From positions 1 through 57,933 of the forward strand of contig CACCLK010000003.1 in the NCBI GenBank assembly GCA_902546795.1: DNA of 57,933 nt. Reading direction: 5' to 3'. The translations under genes and the position numbers were made by a program. This DNA comes from an uncultured Pelagibacteraceae bacterium. GTDB taxonomy: Bacteria; Pseudomonadota; Alphaproteobacteria; Pelagibacterales; Pelagibacteraceae. The notes below the pieces were generated by a model. That model was not told the origin of the DNA. It did not search any database and worked only from the letters and a program-made list of their open reading frames with translations. This document shows, in pieces, positions 25,735 through 34,405 of this stretch (position 1 is its first letter; each line of letters opens with the position of its first letter).

Positions 25735-26841
25735 ATGAAAAACTACTTGGAATTTGAAAAAGAAATAAAAACCCTTGAGGACGAGATTGATAATTTGAAA
25801 AGCCCTTTTGGTAACGAGGGTATTTCAGAGGTAGACACTAATAAAATTAAAAAGACCCAAGAAGAAATTAATGACAAACTTAAGAATATCTATTCCAATC
25901 TTAACAGTTGGCAAAAAACTTTAGTTGCGCGACATGAAGACAGACCAAGAGCAAATTTTTATATTAAGAAAATTTTTTCAAACTTTACCGCCCTATCTGG
26001 CGACAGATATTTTGGTGATGACAAATCTGTCACTGCTGGCTTTGGATTAATCGATAATAAATCTGTTTTGGTCATTGGTCAGGAAAAAGGTGAAGACTTA
26101 AATAGCAGAATTGAAAAGAACTTTGGAATGATGAGACCGGAAGGTTATAGAAAGTGTATAAGATTAATGCAGCTTGCTAATAGATTTCAAATTCCAGTGA
26201 TTACTTTTGTAGATACTCCAGGTGCTTATCCAGGAATAGGCGCTGAACAAAGAGGACAAGCCTCTGCTATAGCCAATTCCATTGAGTGCTGCATGTCTCT
26301 AACTGTTCCAAACATTTCAATAATTATAGGAGAGGGTGGATCAGGAGGGGCTATCGCTTTAGCATCATCTAATAAAGTTATAATGTTAGAAAATTCAATT
26401 TACTCTGTAATATCTCCTGAGGGATGCGCTTCAATTTTATGGAGAGATCAAAGCAAATCATTAGAAGCAGCAGAAGCCATGAAACTTACAGCAAAAGATT
26501 TATTAAAATTTGGTGTGATAGATGAAATTATAAATGAACCACTTGGAGGAGCACACAGAGACACAGATATAACTGCTCAAGAAGTCAAACATTCAATAAT
26601 TAAAAACTTAAAGTTTTTTGAAAATATGTCTAAAAATGAAATTTATGATCATAGAAAATCAAAATTTTTAAAAATAGGAAGAGATGGTGGATTTATTAAA
26701 CCTTCAGAATTTGATCAGTCAAAACTAGGATACTCGGAGCCATCAATTCAAATATTAACCAGACATATCAAAAAAAATAAATATATTTATTATGGGATTG
26801 GACTAACCGTTCTATCTGCGTTGGTATACTTTGTTTATTGA
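25735..26841 (+). CDS. accA: Acetyl-CoA carboxylase carboxyltransferase subunit alpha with C-terminal membrane helix
   Basis: Residues 1-316 are a normal AccA: N-terminal coiled coil, LSGDRYFGDDKSV, and the carboxyltransferase core with DTPGAYPGIGAEQRGQ, IIGEGGSGGAIAL and SPEGCASILWR. It forms malonyl-CoA with AccD for fatty acid synthesis. The family usually ends near residue 320. This protein continues for about 50 residues with a basic linker and a 19-residue hydrophobic tail (350-368) ending at the stop, which looks like a tail-anchor helix. The gene is divergent from glcB and monocistronic. Confidence 0.93.
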   Translation: MKNYLEFEKEIKTLEDEIDNLKSPFGNEGISEVDTNKIKKTQEEINDKLKNIYSNLNSWQKTLVARHEDRPRANFYIKKIFSNFTALSGDRYFGDDKSVTAGFGLIDNKSVLVIGQEKGEDLNSRIEKNFGMMRPEGYRKCIRLMQLANRFQIPVITFVDTPGAYPGIGAEQRGQASAIANSIECCMSLTVPNISIIIGEGGSGGAIALASSNKVIMLENSIYSVISPEGCASILWRDQSKSLEAAEAMKLTAKDLLKFGVIDEIINEPLGGAHRDTDITAQEVKHSIIKNLKFFENMSKNEIYDHRKSKFLKIGRDGGFIKPSEFDQSKLGYSEPSIQILTRHIKKNKYIYYGIGLTVLSALVYFVY

Positions 26842-26897
26842 TATCTGTGGCAAAAAAGCAATTATAAATTTTTATTTAAAATACAAAAAATCACTTC

Positions 26898-26926
26898 TTG
26901 ACATTTACTTAACAAATCAATAAATG
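26898..26926 (+). promoter_or_regulatory. Probable promoter of the cold-shock gene
   Basis: A consensus -35 TTGACA (26898-26903) is followed after 17 bp by TAAATG (26921-26926), a weak -10. Transcription would start near 26933 and give a leader of about 50 nt with AAGGAA before the ATG. The leader is rich in GTTAACTAAAGTTAAT repeats that could pair. Confidence 0.45.
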
Positions 26927-26982
26927 ATTGCTGGTTAACGAAAGTTAACTAAAGTTAATAACTAATAAGGAAAAGTAAAAAT

Positions 26983-27195
26983 ATGAGTACACTAAAAGGT
27001 AAAGTAAAGTGGTTCAATGGTACTAAAGGTTATGGTTTCATTGAAAGAGAAGACAAAGAAAAAGACGTGTTCGTTCACTCTTCAGCTGTTAGAGAAGCTG
27101 GTTTAAAATATTTAAACGAAGGTGATGAATTAACGTTTGAAGTGGAGAGCACGGAAAAAGGTCCTGCTGCAGTTAAATTGCAGAAAACATCTTAA
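26983..27195 (+). CDS. cspA: Cold-shock domain protein (CspA family)
   Basis: The 70-residue single-domain protein shows RNP1 (KGYGFIE) and RNP2 (VFVHSSAV) after [11 protein letters not shown]. It binds single-stranded RNA/DNA and acts as an RNA chaperone. Shine-Dalgarno AAGGAA is 9-14 nt before the ATG. It is a single gene between accA and the tRNA-His, with its own promoter and a hairpin 25 bp after the stop. Codon usage is somewhat richer in GC-ending codons than its neighbours, consistent with high expression. Confidence 0.95.
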   Translation: MSTLKGKVKWFNGTKGYGFIEREDKEKDVFVHSSAVREAGLKYLNEGDELTFEVESTEKGPAAVKLQKTS

Positions 27196-27219
27196 TTCTA
27201 AATTTTCCAAATCAATCAT

Positions 27220-27255
27220 TAGCGGGACTAGGCTTAACTGACTTACGTCCCGTTA
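27220..27255 (+). terminator. Hairpin after cspA
   Basis: TAGCGGGAC and GTCCCGTTA form a 9-bp stem with one wobble around an 18-nt loop, 25 bp after the cspA stop. It lacks a clear T run, so termination may be weak. The remaining stretch to 27427 (about 170 bp) holds two more small hairpins (27279-27312 and 27351-27368) and no ORF that I can support. Confidence 0.4.
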
Positions 27256-27427
27256 ATTATTCCTTGAAAAAGACACAATTTTTTCTTAAATATTACCTAA
27301 TGGTAAGAAAAGGAAAAATTCAAAATAATTCACATTCTCACAGAATGCATGCTAGGCTATTGCTTAGCTAAATCATTACATATTTTAAAATATAAATTTA
27401 ATAATAATTAATATAAAAAGGAGTTAT

Positions 27428-27504
27428 GCAGCAGTAGCTCAGTTGGTTAGAGCACTAGTTTGTGGAACTAGGGGTCGGTGGTTCGAATCCACCCTGCTGT
27501 ACCA
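27428..27504 (+). tRNA. tRNA-His (anticodon GTG)
   Basis: A full cloverleaf is readable: acceptor GCAGCAG with CTGCTGT, D arm GCTC/GAGC, anticodon arm CTAGT-TTGTGGA-ACTAG with anticodon GTG, T arm GGTGG-TTCGAAT-CCACC, and encoded CCA. It is 77 nt. The base before position 1 is T and the discriminator is A73. It therefore lacks the encoded G(-1) and C73 pair of most bacterial tRNA-His, as described in a group of alphaproteobacteria. hisS begins 5 nt after the CCA. Confidence 0.97.
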
Positions 27505-27508
27505 AAAA

Positions 27509-28873
27509 ATGACGAAAGACAAAAAAATAAAACCTTCAAAGGAACTTCCTTTAGGTTTTGTTGATAGACAAGAAAAAGAATTATTAATCCGTGACTTTGT
27601 GATTTCTAATATAAAAGAAGTCATGATTAAATACGGATTCCAATATCTCGAAACCCCAAGTTTTGAGTATTCGGATAGTATTGGTAAATTTTTACCTGAT
27701 AAAGATAGACCGGATCAAGGAGTATTTTCTTTTAAAGATGAAAAAAGTTGGCTGTCACTTCGATACGATCTCACCGCCCCACTTGCAAGATATGTAGCAA
27801 AAAATTACCTTGAACTTCCAAAACCCTTTAAGAGATATCAATTGGGTAAAGTTTGGAGGAATGAAAAGCCAGGTCCAGGAAGATTTAGAGAGTTTTTACA
27901 GTTCGATGCAGATTTTGTTGGAACAAAAAATTTAATGGCGGATGCAGAATTATGCGTAATGATATCTGAGATACTTGAAAAATGCGGACTGAATGAAAAA
28001 GATTATACAATTAAATGGTCTACAAGAAAACTAACCGACGCGTTGTTTGCGGAATTAAAAATAAACTCATCAAATAAAAGACTGAAAATTTTAAGATCAT
28101 TAGATAAATTAGACAGGTTAGGTTGGGACGAAGTTAAAAAACTATTAGGCAAAGGTAGAAAAGACAAATCAGGAGATTTCACCGAAGGGGCTGAATTACC
28201 TTCTAATCAAATTCAGAAAATATATGAAGTTTTTGTTCAAAAAAAATTGATGCCAAAAAATGAAAATTATGAGGAAGGCGCTAGTAAAGATATTACTAAT
28301 ATGAAAAATTTTTTTGAAATTTTTGATTTTAAAAATTGTAATTTTGACCCTTCAATTATAAGAGGGTTGGAATATTATACAGGACCTGTATTCGAAGTTA
28401 ATTTAAACTTTGAGGTAAAAAATTCAAAAGGCCAACCAATCCAGTTCGGTTCCATAGGGGGTGGAGGAAGATACGACAATCTAGTAAGCAATTTTGGAAA
28501 CTTTGAGTGTCCAGCAACTGGAATATCCATTGGACTTGATAGACTTGTATTTGCTTTAATGCAGAAAAAGGATTTTAAAATTAAAGTTACTCGACCAGTA
28601 GTTATATGTGTTTTTGATAAAAATAATTTTAAAGATTATATAAATATATTAAATAAAATAAGGTCTTCAGGAATAAGTGCTGAAATTTATTCTGGAGAAA
28701 ATAAACTAAAAAAACAAATGGAGTATGCAAATAAAATTGGCTCACCAGCTGTTATTTTATACGGAGAGGATGAGATAAAGTCAGGCAAAGCAACTTTAAG
28801 AAATCTTGAAACAGGAAAAGAGATTTCCGTTAAAACTGAGGAAATTATAAGTGAGATCAAAAAAATTATCTGA
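27509..28873 (+). CDS. hisS: Histidyl-tRNA synthetase, alphaproteobacterial divergent type
   Basis: I chose ATG 27509 because the longer open frame would run back through the tRNA. The 454-residue class II synthetase shows SLRYDLTAPLARYVA, motif 2 as VWRNEKPGPGRFREFLQFD, the histidine-binding FDPSIIRGLEYYTGPVFE and SIGGGGRYDNL, and a C-terminal anticodon domain (about 365-454). Motif 2 reads NEKPGPGRFREF rather than the common HERPQKGRYRQF, as in the HisRS enzymes that do not require G(-1). It is coupled to hisZ by a 23-bp overlap and is probably cotranscribed with its tRNA. Confidence 0.95.
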   Translation: MTKDKKIKPSKELPLGFVDRQEKELLIRDFVISNIKEVMIKYGFQYLETPSFEYSDSIGKFLPDKDRPDQGVFSFKDEKSWLSLRYDLTAPLARYVAKNYLELPKPFKRYQLGKVWRNEKPGPGRFREFLQFDADFVGTKNLMADAELCVMISEILEKCGLNEKDYTIKWSTRKLTDALFAELKINSSNKRLKILRSLDKLDRLGWDEVKKLLGKGRKDKSGDFTEGAELPSNQIQKIYEVFVQKKLMPKNENYEEGASKDITNMKNFFEIFDFKNCNFDPSIIRGLEYYTGPVFEVNLNFEVKNSKGQPIQFGSIGGGGRYDNLVSNFGNFECPATGISIGLDRLVFALMQKKDFKIKVTRPVVICVFDKNNFKDYINILNKIRSSGISAEIYSGENKLKKQMEYANKIGSPAVILYGEDEIKSGKATLRNLETGKEISVKTEEIISEIKKII

Positions 28874-29888
28874 AAAAATTATAAAAACTTTTAAAAGTAA
28901 TGGTTTTGTCTTATCGGAGCCAGATGTATTGCTTGACTCTGATTTTATTATTGAAAGATCAGGAGAAAAATTTAGAAATTCTATGCTTACATTTGAGAGA
29001 GAAGACGGAAAAACTATGTGTTTAAGGCCAGATTTAACAGTAGCATCATGTATAAATTTTTTGCAAAAGAAATCTTCCCCAAAAATTTATTACTCAGGTC
29101 AAGCTTATAGAAGATCTAGCAATAAAGGCTCTAACTTTATTACTAACCAACTAGGTATAGAAATTTTAGGATCAAAAAATCAAATTCAAGATGATTTAAA
29201 GGTAATCAGCACAATTTTGAGTTCAACCAAAAAAATTAAGAGTAAAAATATTCAAGTTAAAGTTGGAGATATCAGTTTATTTAAAAGTTTAGTTAATGCT
29301 CTGGATATGCCAGAGAGATGGAAATTAAGATTAATAAGACACTTTTGGAGACCAAGTTATTTTGAAGAACTTTTGAAAAGGTTAGAAAAAAATACAGATA
29401 TAGACTCAGTTAATTTTGATGCTGATAAAAAGAGATTTTACGAAATGAAAAAAATGGACCAGAGCAAATTAGTTGCGGGAAGATCGATATCAGAAATTTT
29501 AACAAGGTTCGATAAAAAGATAAAGGACCCAAGATCTTTCAGTGATGGAAAAAAAATTGTTAAAATTATAAGATCTTTTTTGAAAATTAATTGTAAATTG
29601 ACAAAACTTGATGCAAAACTATTGGATTTTGCAAATAAAAATAATCTTAAAAAAAATATTTTTAAAGATTTTAAATCTATTCAAAATCTAAAAAAATTAA
29701 AAGAAGATGTAAATTTTATTACTAATTTTGGAAGAGATGTAGAGTATTATACTGGAATAGTGTTTGAGGTATTTTCAGGAAATAGGGAAATTGCTAGGGG
29801 CGGACGTTACGATGACTTACTCAAAAGTTTAGGAGCAAAAAAAAATATCCCAGCTGTAGGAGCGGCAATAAACTTAAAAAACATATGA
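28851..29888 (+). CDS. hisZ: ATP phosphoribosyltransferase regulatory subunit HisZ
   Basis: The 345-residue protein is a catalytically inactive HisRS paralogue. It keeps CLRPDLTVASC and the YYSGQAYRR segment and the end motifs EYYTGIVFEVF and ARGGRYDDLL, but lacks the anticodon-binding domain. HisZ joins short-form HisG to make an active, histidine-inhibited ATP phosphoribosyltransferase, the first step of histidine synthesis. The start is a GTG inside hisS (23-bp overlap). It is followed by hisG with an ATGA overlap. Confidence 0.93.
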   Translation: MRSKKLSEKIIKTFKSNGFVLSEPDVLLDSDFIIERSGEKFRNSMLTFEREDGKTMCLRPDLTVASCINFLQKKSSPKIYYSGQAYRRSSNKGSNFITNQLGIEILGSKNQIQDDLKVISTILSSTKKIKSKNIQVKVGDISLFKSLVNALDMPERWKLRLIRHFWRPSYFEELLKRLEKNTDIDSVNFDADKKRFYEMKKMDQSKLVAGRSISEILTRFDKKIKDPRSFSDGKKIVKIIRSFLKINCKLTKLDAKLLDFANKNNLKKNIFKDFKSIQNLKKLKEDVNFITNFGRDVEYYTGIVFEVFSGNREIARGGRYDDLLKSLGAKKNIPAVGAAINLKNI

Positions 29889-30562
29889 AAGATTTAATTA
29901 CCATAGGCTTACCAAGTAAAGGAAGATTAAAAGATAAAGCAGTGTCATTTTTTAGTAAAAGGGGATTAAAGATTTTACAGGGCGAAAAAGAGAGAAATTA
30001 TTTTGGAACTATTGAAGAAAATCCAAATATTAAGATTATTTTTCTTCATGCTAAAGAAATCATTCAGAGACTTGGAGATGGAACTCTAGACCTAGGTGTT
30101 TCTGGTTTAGACCTTCTTAATGAGTCTGATAAAAACTTACGCAATAAGATTAATATAAAACGTAGACTTGACTTTGGAAATGCTGATCTAGTTGTTGCTG
30201 TACCAAATGATTGGATAGACGTACAAACCATTGCAGATCTAGAAGAAGTGTCTTTTGACATTAGATCTAAAAGAAATACAAGATTAAGAGTAGCTACTAA
30301 ATACCCAAATTTAACTAATGATTTCTTAATTTCAAAAGGAGTTACTCAATATAAGATCATACCAAGTCTCGGGGCGACCGAAACCTATCCCTTCATAGGC
30401 TCTTCAGAGATTATTACCGATATTACTTCCTCAGGCAAAACATTGGCAGATAATAACTTAAGGGTGTTAAAAGATGGAAAAATTTTAACGTCGACAGCTT
30501 GTTTATTTATTGCAAAAAAAAAGGCCGCAAAAATGCAGCCCTTTTTAAATAAATTAGATTAA
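29885..30562 (+). CDS. hisG: ATP phosphoribosyltransferase catalytic subunit, short form
   Basis: The 225-residue length and absence of the C-terminal ACT-like domain mark the short HisG that needs HisZ. Visible motifs are LPSKGRLKD, RLGDGTLDLGVSGLDLL and the PRPP loop ATETYPFIGSSEIITDITSSG. It condenses ATP and PRPP. Its last about 50 bp carry, on the other strand, the terminator of groEL. Only 6 bp separate it from the groEL stop. Confidence 0.95.
   Translation: MKDLITIGLPSKGRLKDKAVSFFSKRGLKILQGEKERNYFGTIEENPNIKIIFLHAKEIIQRLGDGTLDLGVSGLDLLNESDKNLRNKINIKRRLDFGNADLVVAVPNDWIDVQTIADLEEVSFDIRSKRNTRLRVATKYPNLTNDFLISKGVTQYKIIPSLGATETYPFIGSSEIITDITSSGKTLADNNLRVLKDGKILTSTACLFIAKKKAAKMQPFLNKLD
30514..30546 (-). 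terminator. groEL intrinsic terminator embedded in hisG
   Basis: On the minus strand AAAAAGGGCTGCA pairs with TGCGGCCTTTTT around a TTTT loop, giving about 13 bp with two G-T wobbles, and runs into nine T. On the plus strand the same wobbles become A-C mismatches, so the hairpin is built for the minus strand. It starts 23 nt after the groEL stop and lies entirely within the hisG coding region. Confidence 0.8.
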
Positions 30563-30568
30563 GAGAAA

Positions 30569-32239
<1,671 letters not shown>

Positions 32240-32536
32240 TTATTTTTTTCCCTTAGTAACACCCATAATGTCTGACTCTTTCATTATGCTGTATTCTTTA
32301 CCATCAATTTTTACTTCTGTGCCAGACCATTTTCCAAATAAAACCCTATCTCCTATTTTTACATCTAATGGTGATATTTTTCCCTCATTATTTTTTGCTC
32401 CTGGACCCACAGCAACAACTTCACCCTCTTGAGGTTTTTCTTTTGCTGTATCCGGTATAATTATTCCGCCTGCAGTCTTCTCTTCACTGTCTAGTACCTT
32501 TATGAGAACACGGTCGTGCAATGGTCTAAATTTCAT
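32240..32536 (-). CDS. groS: Co-chaperonin GroES (10 kDa)
   Basis: I chose ATG 32536 ([14 protein letters not shown]), which has AAAGGAG 8 nt upstream and gives the normal 98-residue length; the open frame extends 20 codons further without support. The mobile-loop region [18 protein letters not shown] is clear. It caps GroEL. A sigma-32-like promoter lies 34-61 bp upstream of the start. Confidence 0.97.
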   Translation of the reverse strand: MKFRPLHDRVLIKVLDSEEKTAGGIIIPDTAKEKPQEGEVVAVGPGAKNNEGKISPLDVKIGDRVLFGKWSGTEVKIDGKEYSIMKESDIMGVTKGKK

Positions 32537-32569
32537 AAAATTCTCCTTTAATTTTTTAAAGTTACTTAG

Positions 32570-32597
32570 ATATGGTAAGTAATGGTACAATTTCAAG
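32570..32597 (-). promoter_or_regulatory. Heat-shock (RpoH-type) promoter of groES-groEL
   Basis: On the minus strand CTTGAAA is followed by TACCATAT at a spacing close to the sigma-32 consensus (CTTGAA, 13-17 bp, CCCCATNT; here 14 bp and 6 of 8 matches). Transcription would start about 26 nt before the groES ATG. No CIRCE inverted repeat is present, so control is probably by sigma-32 rather than HrcA. Confidence 0.65.
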
Positions 32598-32682
32598 TAC
32601 TTTAATCATAAAATGCGAAAAAAGCCGTATATTGCTATATTTTATTAACTTTTTTATAAGGTATTTAAAGGACAATTATAAA

Positions 32683-33489
32683 TTGAAAAAATTAAATCAT
32701 CTATCAGAAATAAGTAATTTTTATGATGCTTACATCATAGATTTATGGGGTGTAATGCATAATGGCATAGAATTAAATCAATCAGCAATTAAAGTTACTG
32801 AAAATTTATTAAAAAAAAATAAAAAAATTTCATTTCTGTCTAATGCGCCAAGACCAAAAAAAAATGTTGCAAATTTTTTAAAAAAAATGGGCATGAGTGA
32901 CAAATATTTAAATTTTATATTTACCTCAGGAGATGCTTCGATGAAGGCAATTTCGAACGAAACATATGGTAAAAAATTTTATCATTTAGGACCCGAGCGA
33001 GATTGTTCGCTGTTTATTGATTTAAAAAAAAATAGAACAGCAATTATGAATTGTGATTATATATTATGCACTGGTTTATTTGATGAAAAAGAAAAAGATT
33101 TGGAGTATTACTCAAATTTATTAAAAAAACACACTTCAAAAAAAATGATTTGCACAAACCCCGATTTGATAGTTCATAGAGGAAATGAGCTTGAATATTG
33201 TGCTGGAAAAATTGCCTCAATTTTTGAAAACCTAGGCGGTGAGGTAATTTATTTTGGTAAACCTCATAAAGAAATTTATAAACCACTAATAAATAAAAAT
33301 GAAAAAACTTTAATAATTGGTGATAATCTGAGAACTGATATTAAAGGTGCAAATAACATTGGCTTAGACTCAATATTTATAATTAATGGAGTGCACCGCA
33401 AAGAAGTATCGGACTTAAAGAATATCAATTTTTTAGAAAAAAAATACAATATAAAATTAACTTATATTCAATTAGAATTAGAATGGTAA
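32683..33489 (+). CDS. HAD-superfamily class IIA hydrolase (NagD-like)
   Basis: I prefer the TTG at 32683, which has AAAGGA 10 nt upstream and gives 268 residues. The open frame back to 32572 would run through the groES promoter region and adds a non-conserved stretch. Motif I is YIIDLWGVMHNG, motif II FLSNAPRP, the class IIA cap is in the middle, and motif IV is IIGDNLRTDIKGANNIG. The family dephosphorylates small sugar or nucleotide phosphates; the substrate here is not known. It lies 1 bp before ribF, which hints at a link to flavin or nucleotide metabolism but does not prove it. Confidence 0.82.
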   Translation: MKKLNHLSEISNFYDAYIIDLWGVMHNGIELNQSAIKVTENLLKKNKKISFLSNAPRPKKNVANFLKKMGMSDKYLNFIFTSGDASMKAISNETYGKKFYHLGPERDCSLFIDLKKNRTAIMNCDYILCTGLFDEKEKDLEYYSNLLKKHTSKKMICTNPDLIVHRGNELEYCAGKIASIFENLGGEVIYFGKPHKEIYKPLINKNEKTLIIGDNLRTDIKGANNIGLDSIFIINGVHRKEVSDLKNINFLEKKYNIKLTYIQLELEW

Positions 33490-33490
33490 T

Positions 33491-34399
33491 ATGAATTTAT
33501 TTAAATCATTTAGTTTAAACAGAAAATTTAATAACTCAGTAATAGCTATAGGAAATTTTGATGGAGTACATAAAGGACATCAAAAAGTTTTAATGGCCGC
33601 TAAAGATAAAGCTAAAAAAGAGAAAAAGAAATTTGGTATTTTAACATTTGATCCAATGCCCATGATGTTTTTCCAAAAAAGACTTTTAAATCATAAAATA
33701 CAGAACAAAAATCAAAAATTAAAAATTTTAAAAAGTCAAAAAATAGACTTTTTAATAGAAAAAAAATTTAACAAAGCTTTTTCAAAAACATCTTATTATG
33801 ATTTTATACAAAATATAATTTTTAAAAAATTAAATTGTAAATTCTTATTTGTTAGTCAAAATTTTAGATTTGGTAAAAATAGAGAGGGTGATGTAAAAAA
33901 ACTAAAACACTTTGAAAAAAAATATAGTTATAAAACTATAGTAACACCTGCTTTAAAAATTAATAATAAAATAGTTTCGTCAACTTTAATAAGGTCTTTA
34001 ATTGAAAAAGGAAAAGTTCATGAAGTTAAAAAATTCTTAGGAAGAAATTGGTGCATTGAAGGAAAAGTTCAGAGAGGTTTTCAAAGAGGAAGAAAAATAG
34101 GTTTTCCAACTTGCAACTTATCTTTAGGAAATTATAAATTGCCTAAATTTGGGGTATATGATGTAAAAATTAAGTTCAAAAAATTTATAAAAAGAGGAAT
34201 AGCAAATATAGGAATTAGACCAACATTTAATGGAAAGAGACCAACATTAGAGGTAAATATATTTGGATTTAATAGAAATATATATAAAAAAGAAATTGAA
34301 ATTGAATTTTTAAAATTTATAAGAAAAGAGAGAAAGTTTAAAGGAATTGAGGATTTAAAAAAACAAATTAAAAAAGATATTAGAAAAATAAAGAAATAA
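33491..34399 (+). CDS. ribF: Bifunctional riboflavin kinase/FMN adenylyltransferase
   Basis: The 302-residue protein has the N-terminal FAD synthetase domain with AIGNFDGVHKGHQKVL and FVSQNFRFGKNREGD, and the C-terminal riboflavin kinase domain with GFPTCNLSL and GIANIGIRPTF. It makes FMN and FAD. It is very lysine/phenylalanine rich, as are the neighbouring ORFs, reflecting AT bias. It is 6 bp upstream of ileS, so probably cotranscribed. Confidence 0.95.
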   Translation: MNLFKSFSLNRKFNNSVIAIGNFDGVHKGHQKVLMAAKDKAKKEKKKFGILTFDPMPMMFFQKRLLNHKIQNKNQKLKILKSQKIDFLIEKKFNKAFSKTSYYDFIQNIIFKKLNCKFLFVSQNFRFGKNREGDVKKLKHFEKKYSYKTIVTPALKINNKIVSSTLIRSLIEKGKVHEVKKFLGRNWCIEGKVQRGFQRGRKIGFPTCNLSLGNYKLPKFGVYDVKIKFKKFIKRGIANIGIRPTFNGKRPTLEVNIFGFNRNIYKKEIEIEFLKFIRKERKFKGIEDLKKQIKKDIRKIKK

Positions 34400-34405
34400 A
34401 ATAAG

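Noticed and set aside
27443-27508. N-terminal extension of hisS back to 27443
   Set aside because: This part of the open frame lies inside the tRNA-His gene; the ATG at 27509 after the CCA gives a normal HisRS start.
32572-32682. Upstream part of the HAD hydrolase open frame
   Set aside because: It overlaps the heat-shock promoter of groES and its residues are not HAD-like; TTG 32683 with AAAGGA upstream is the better start.
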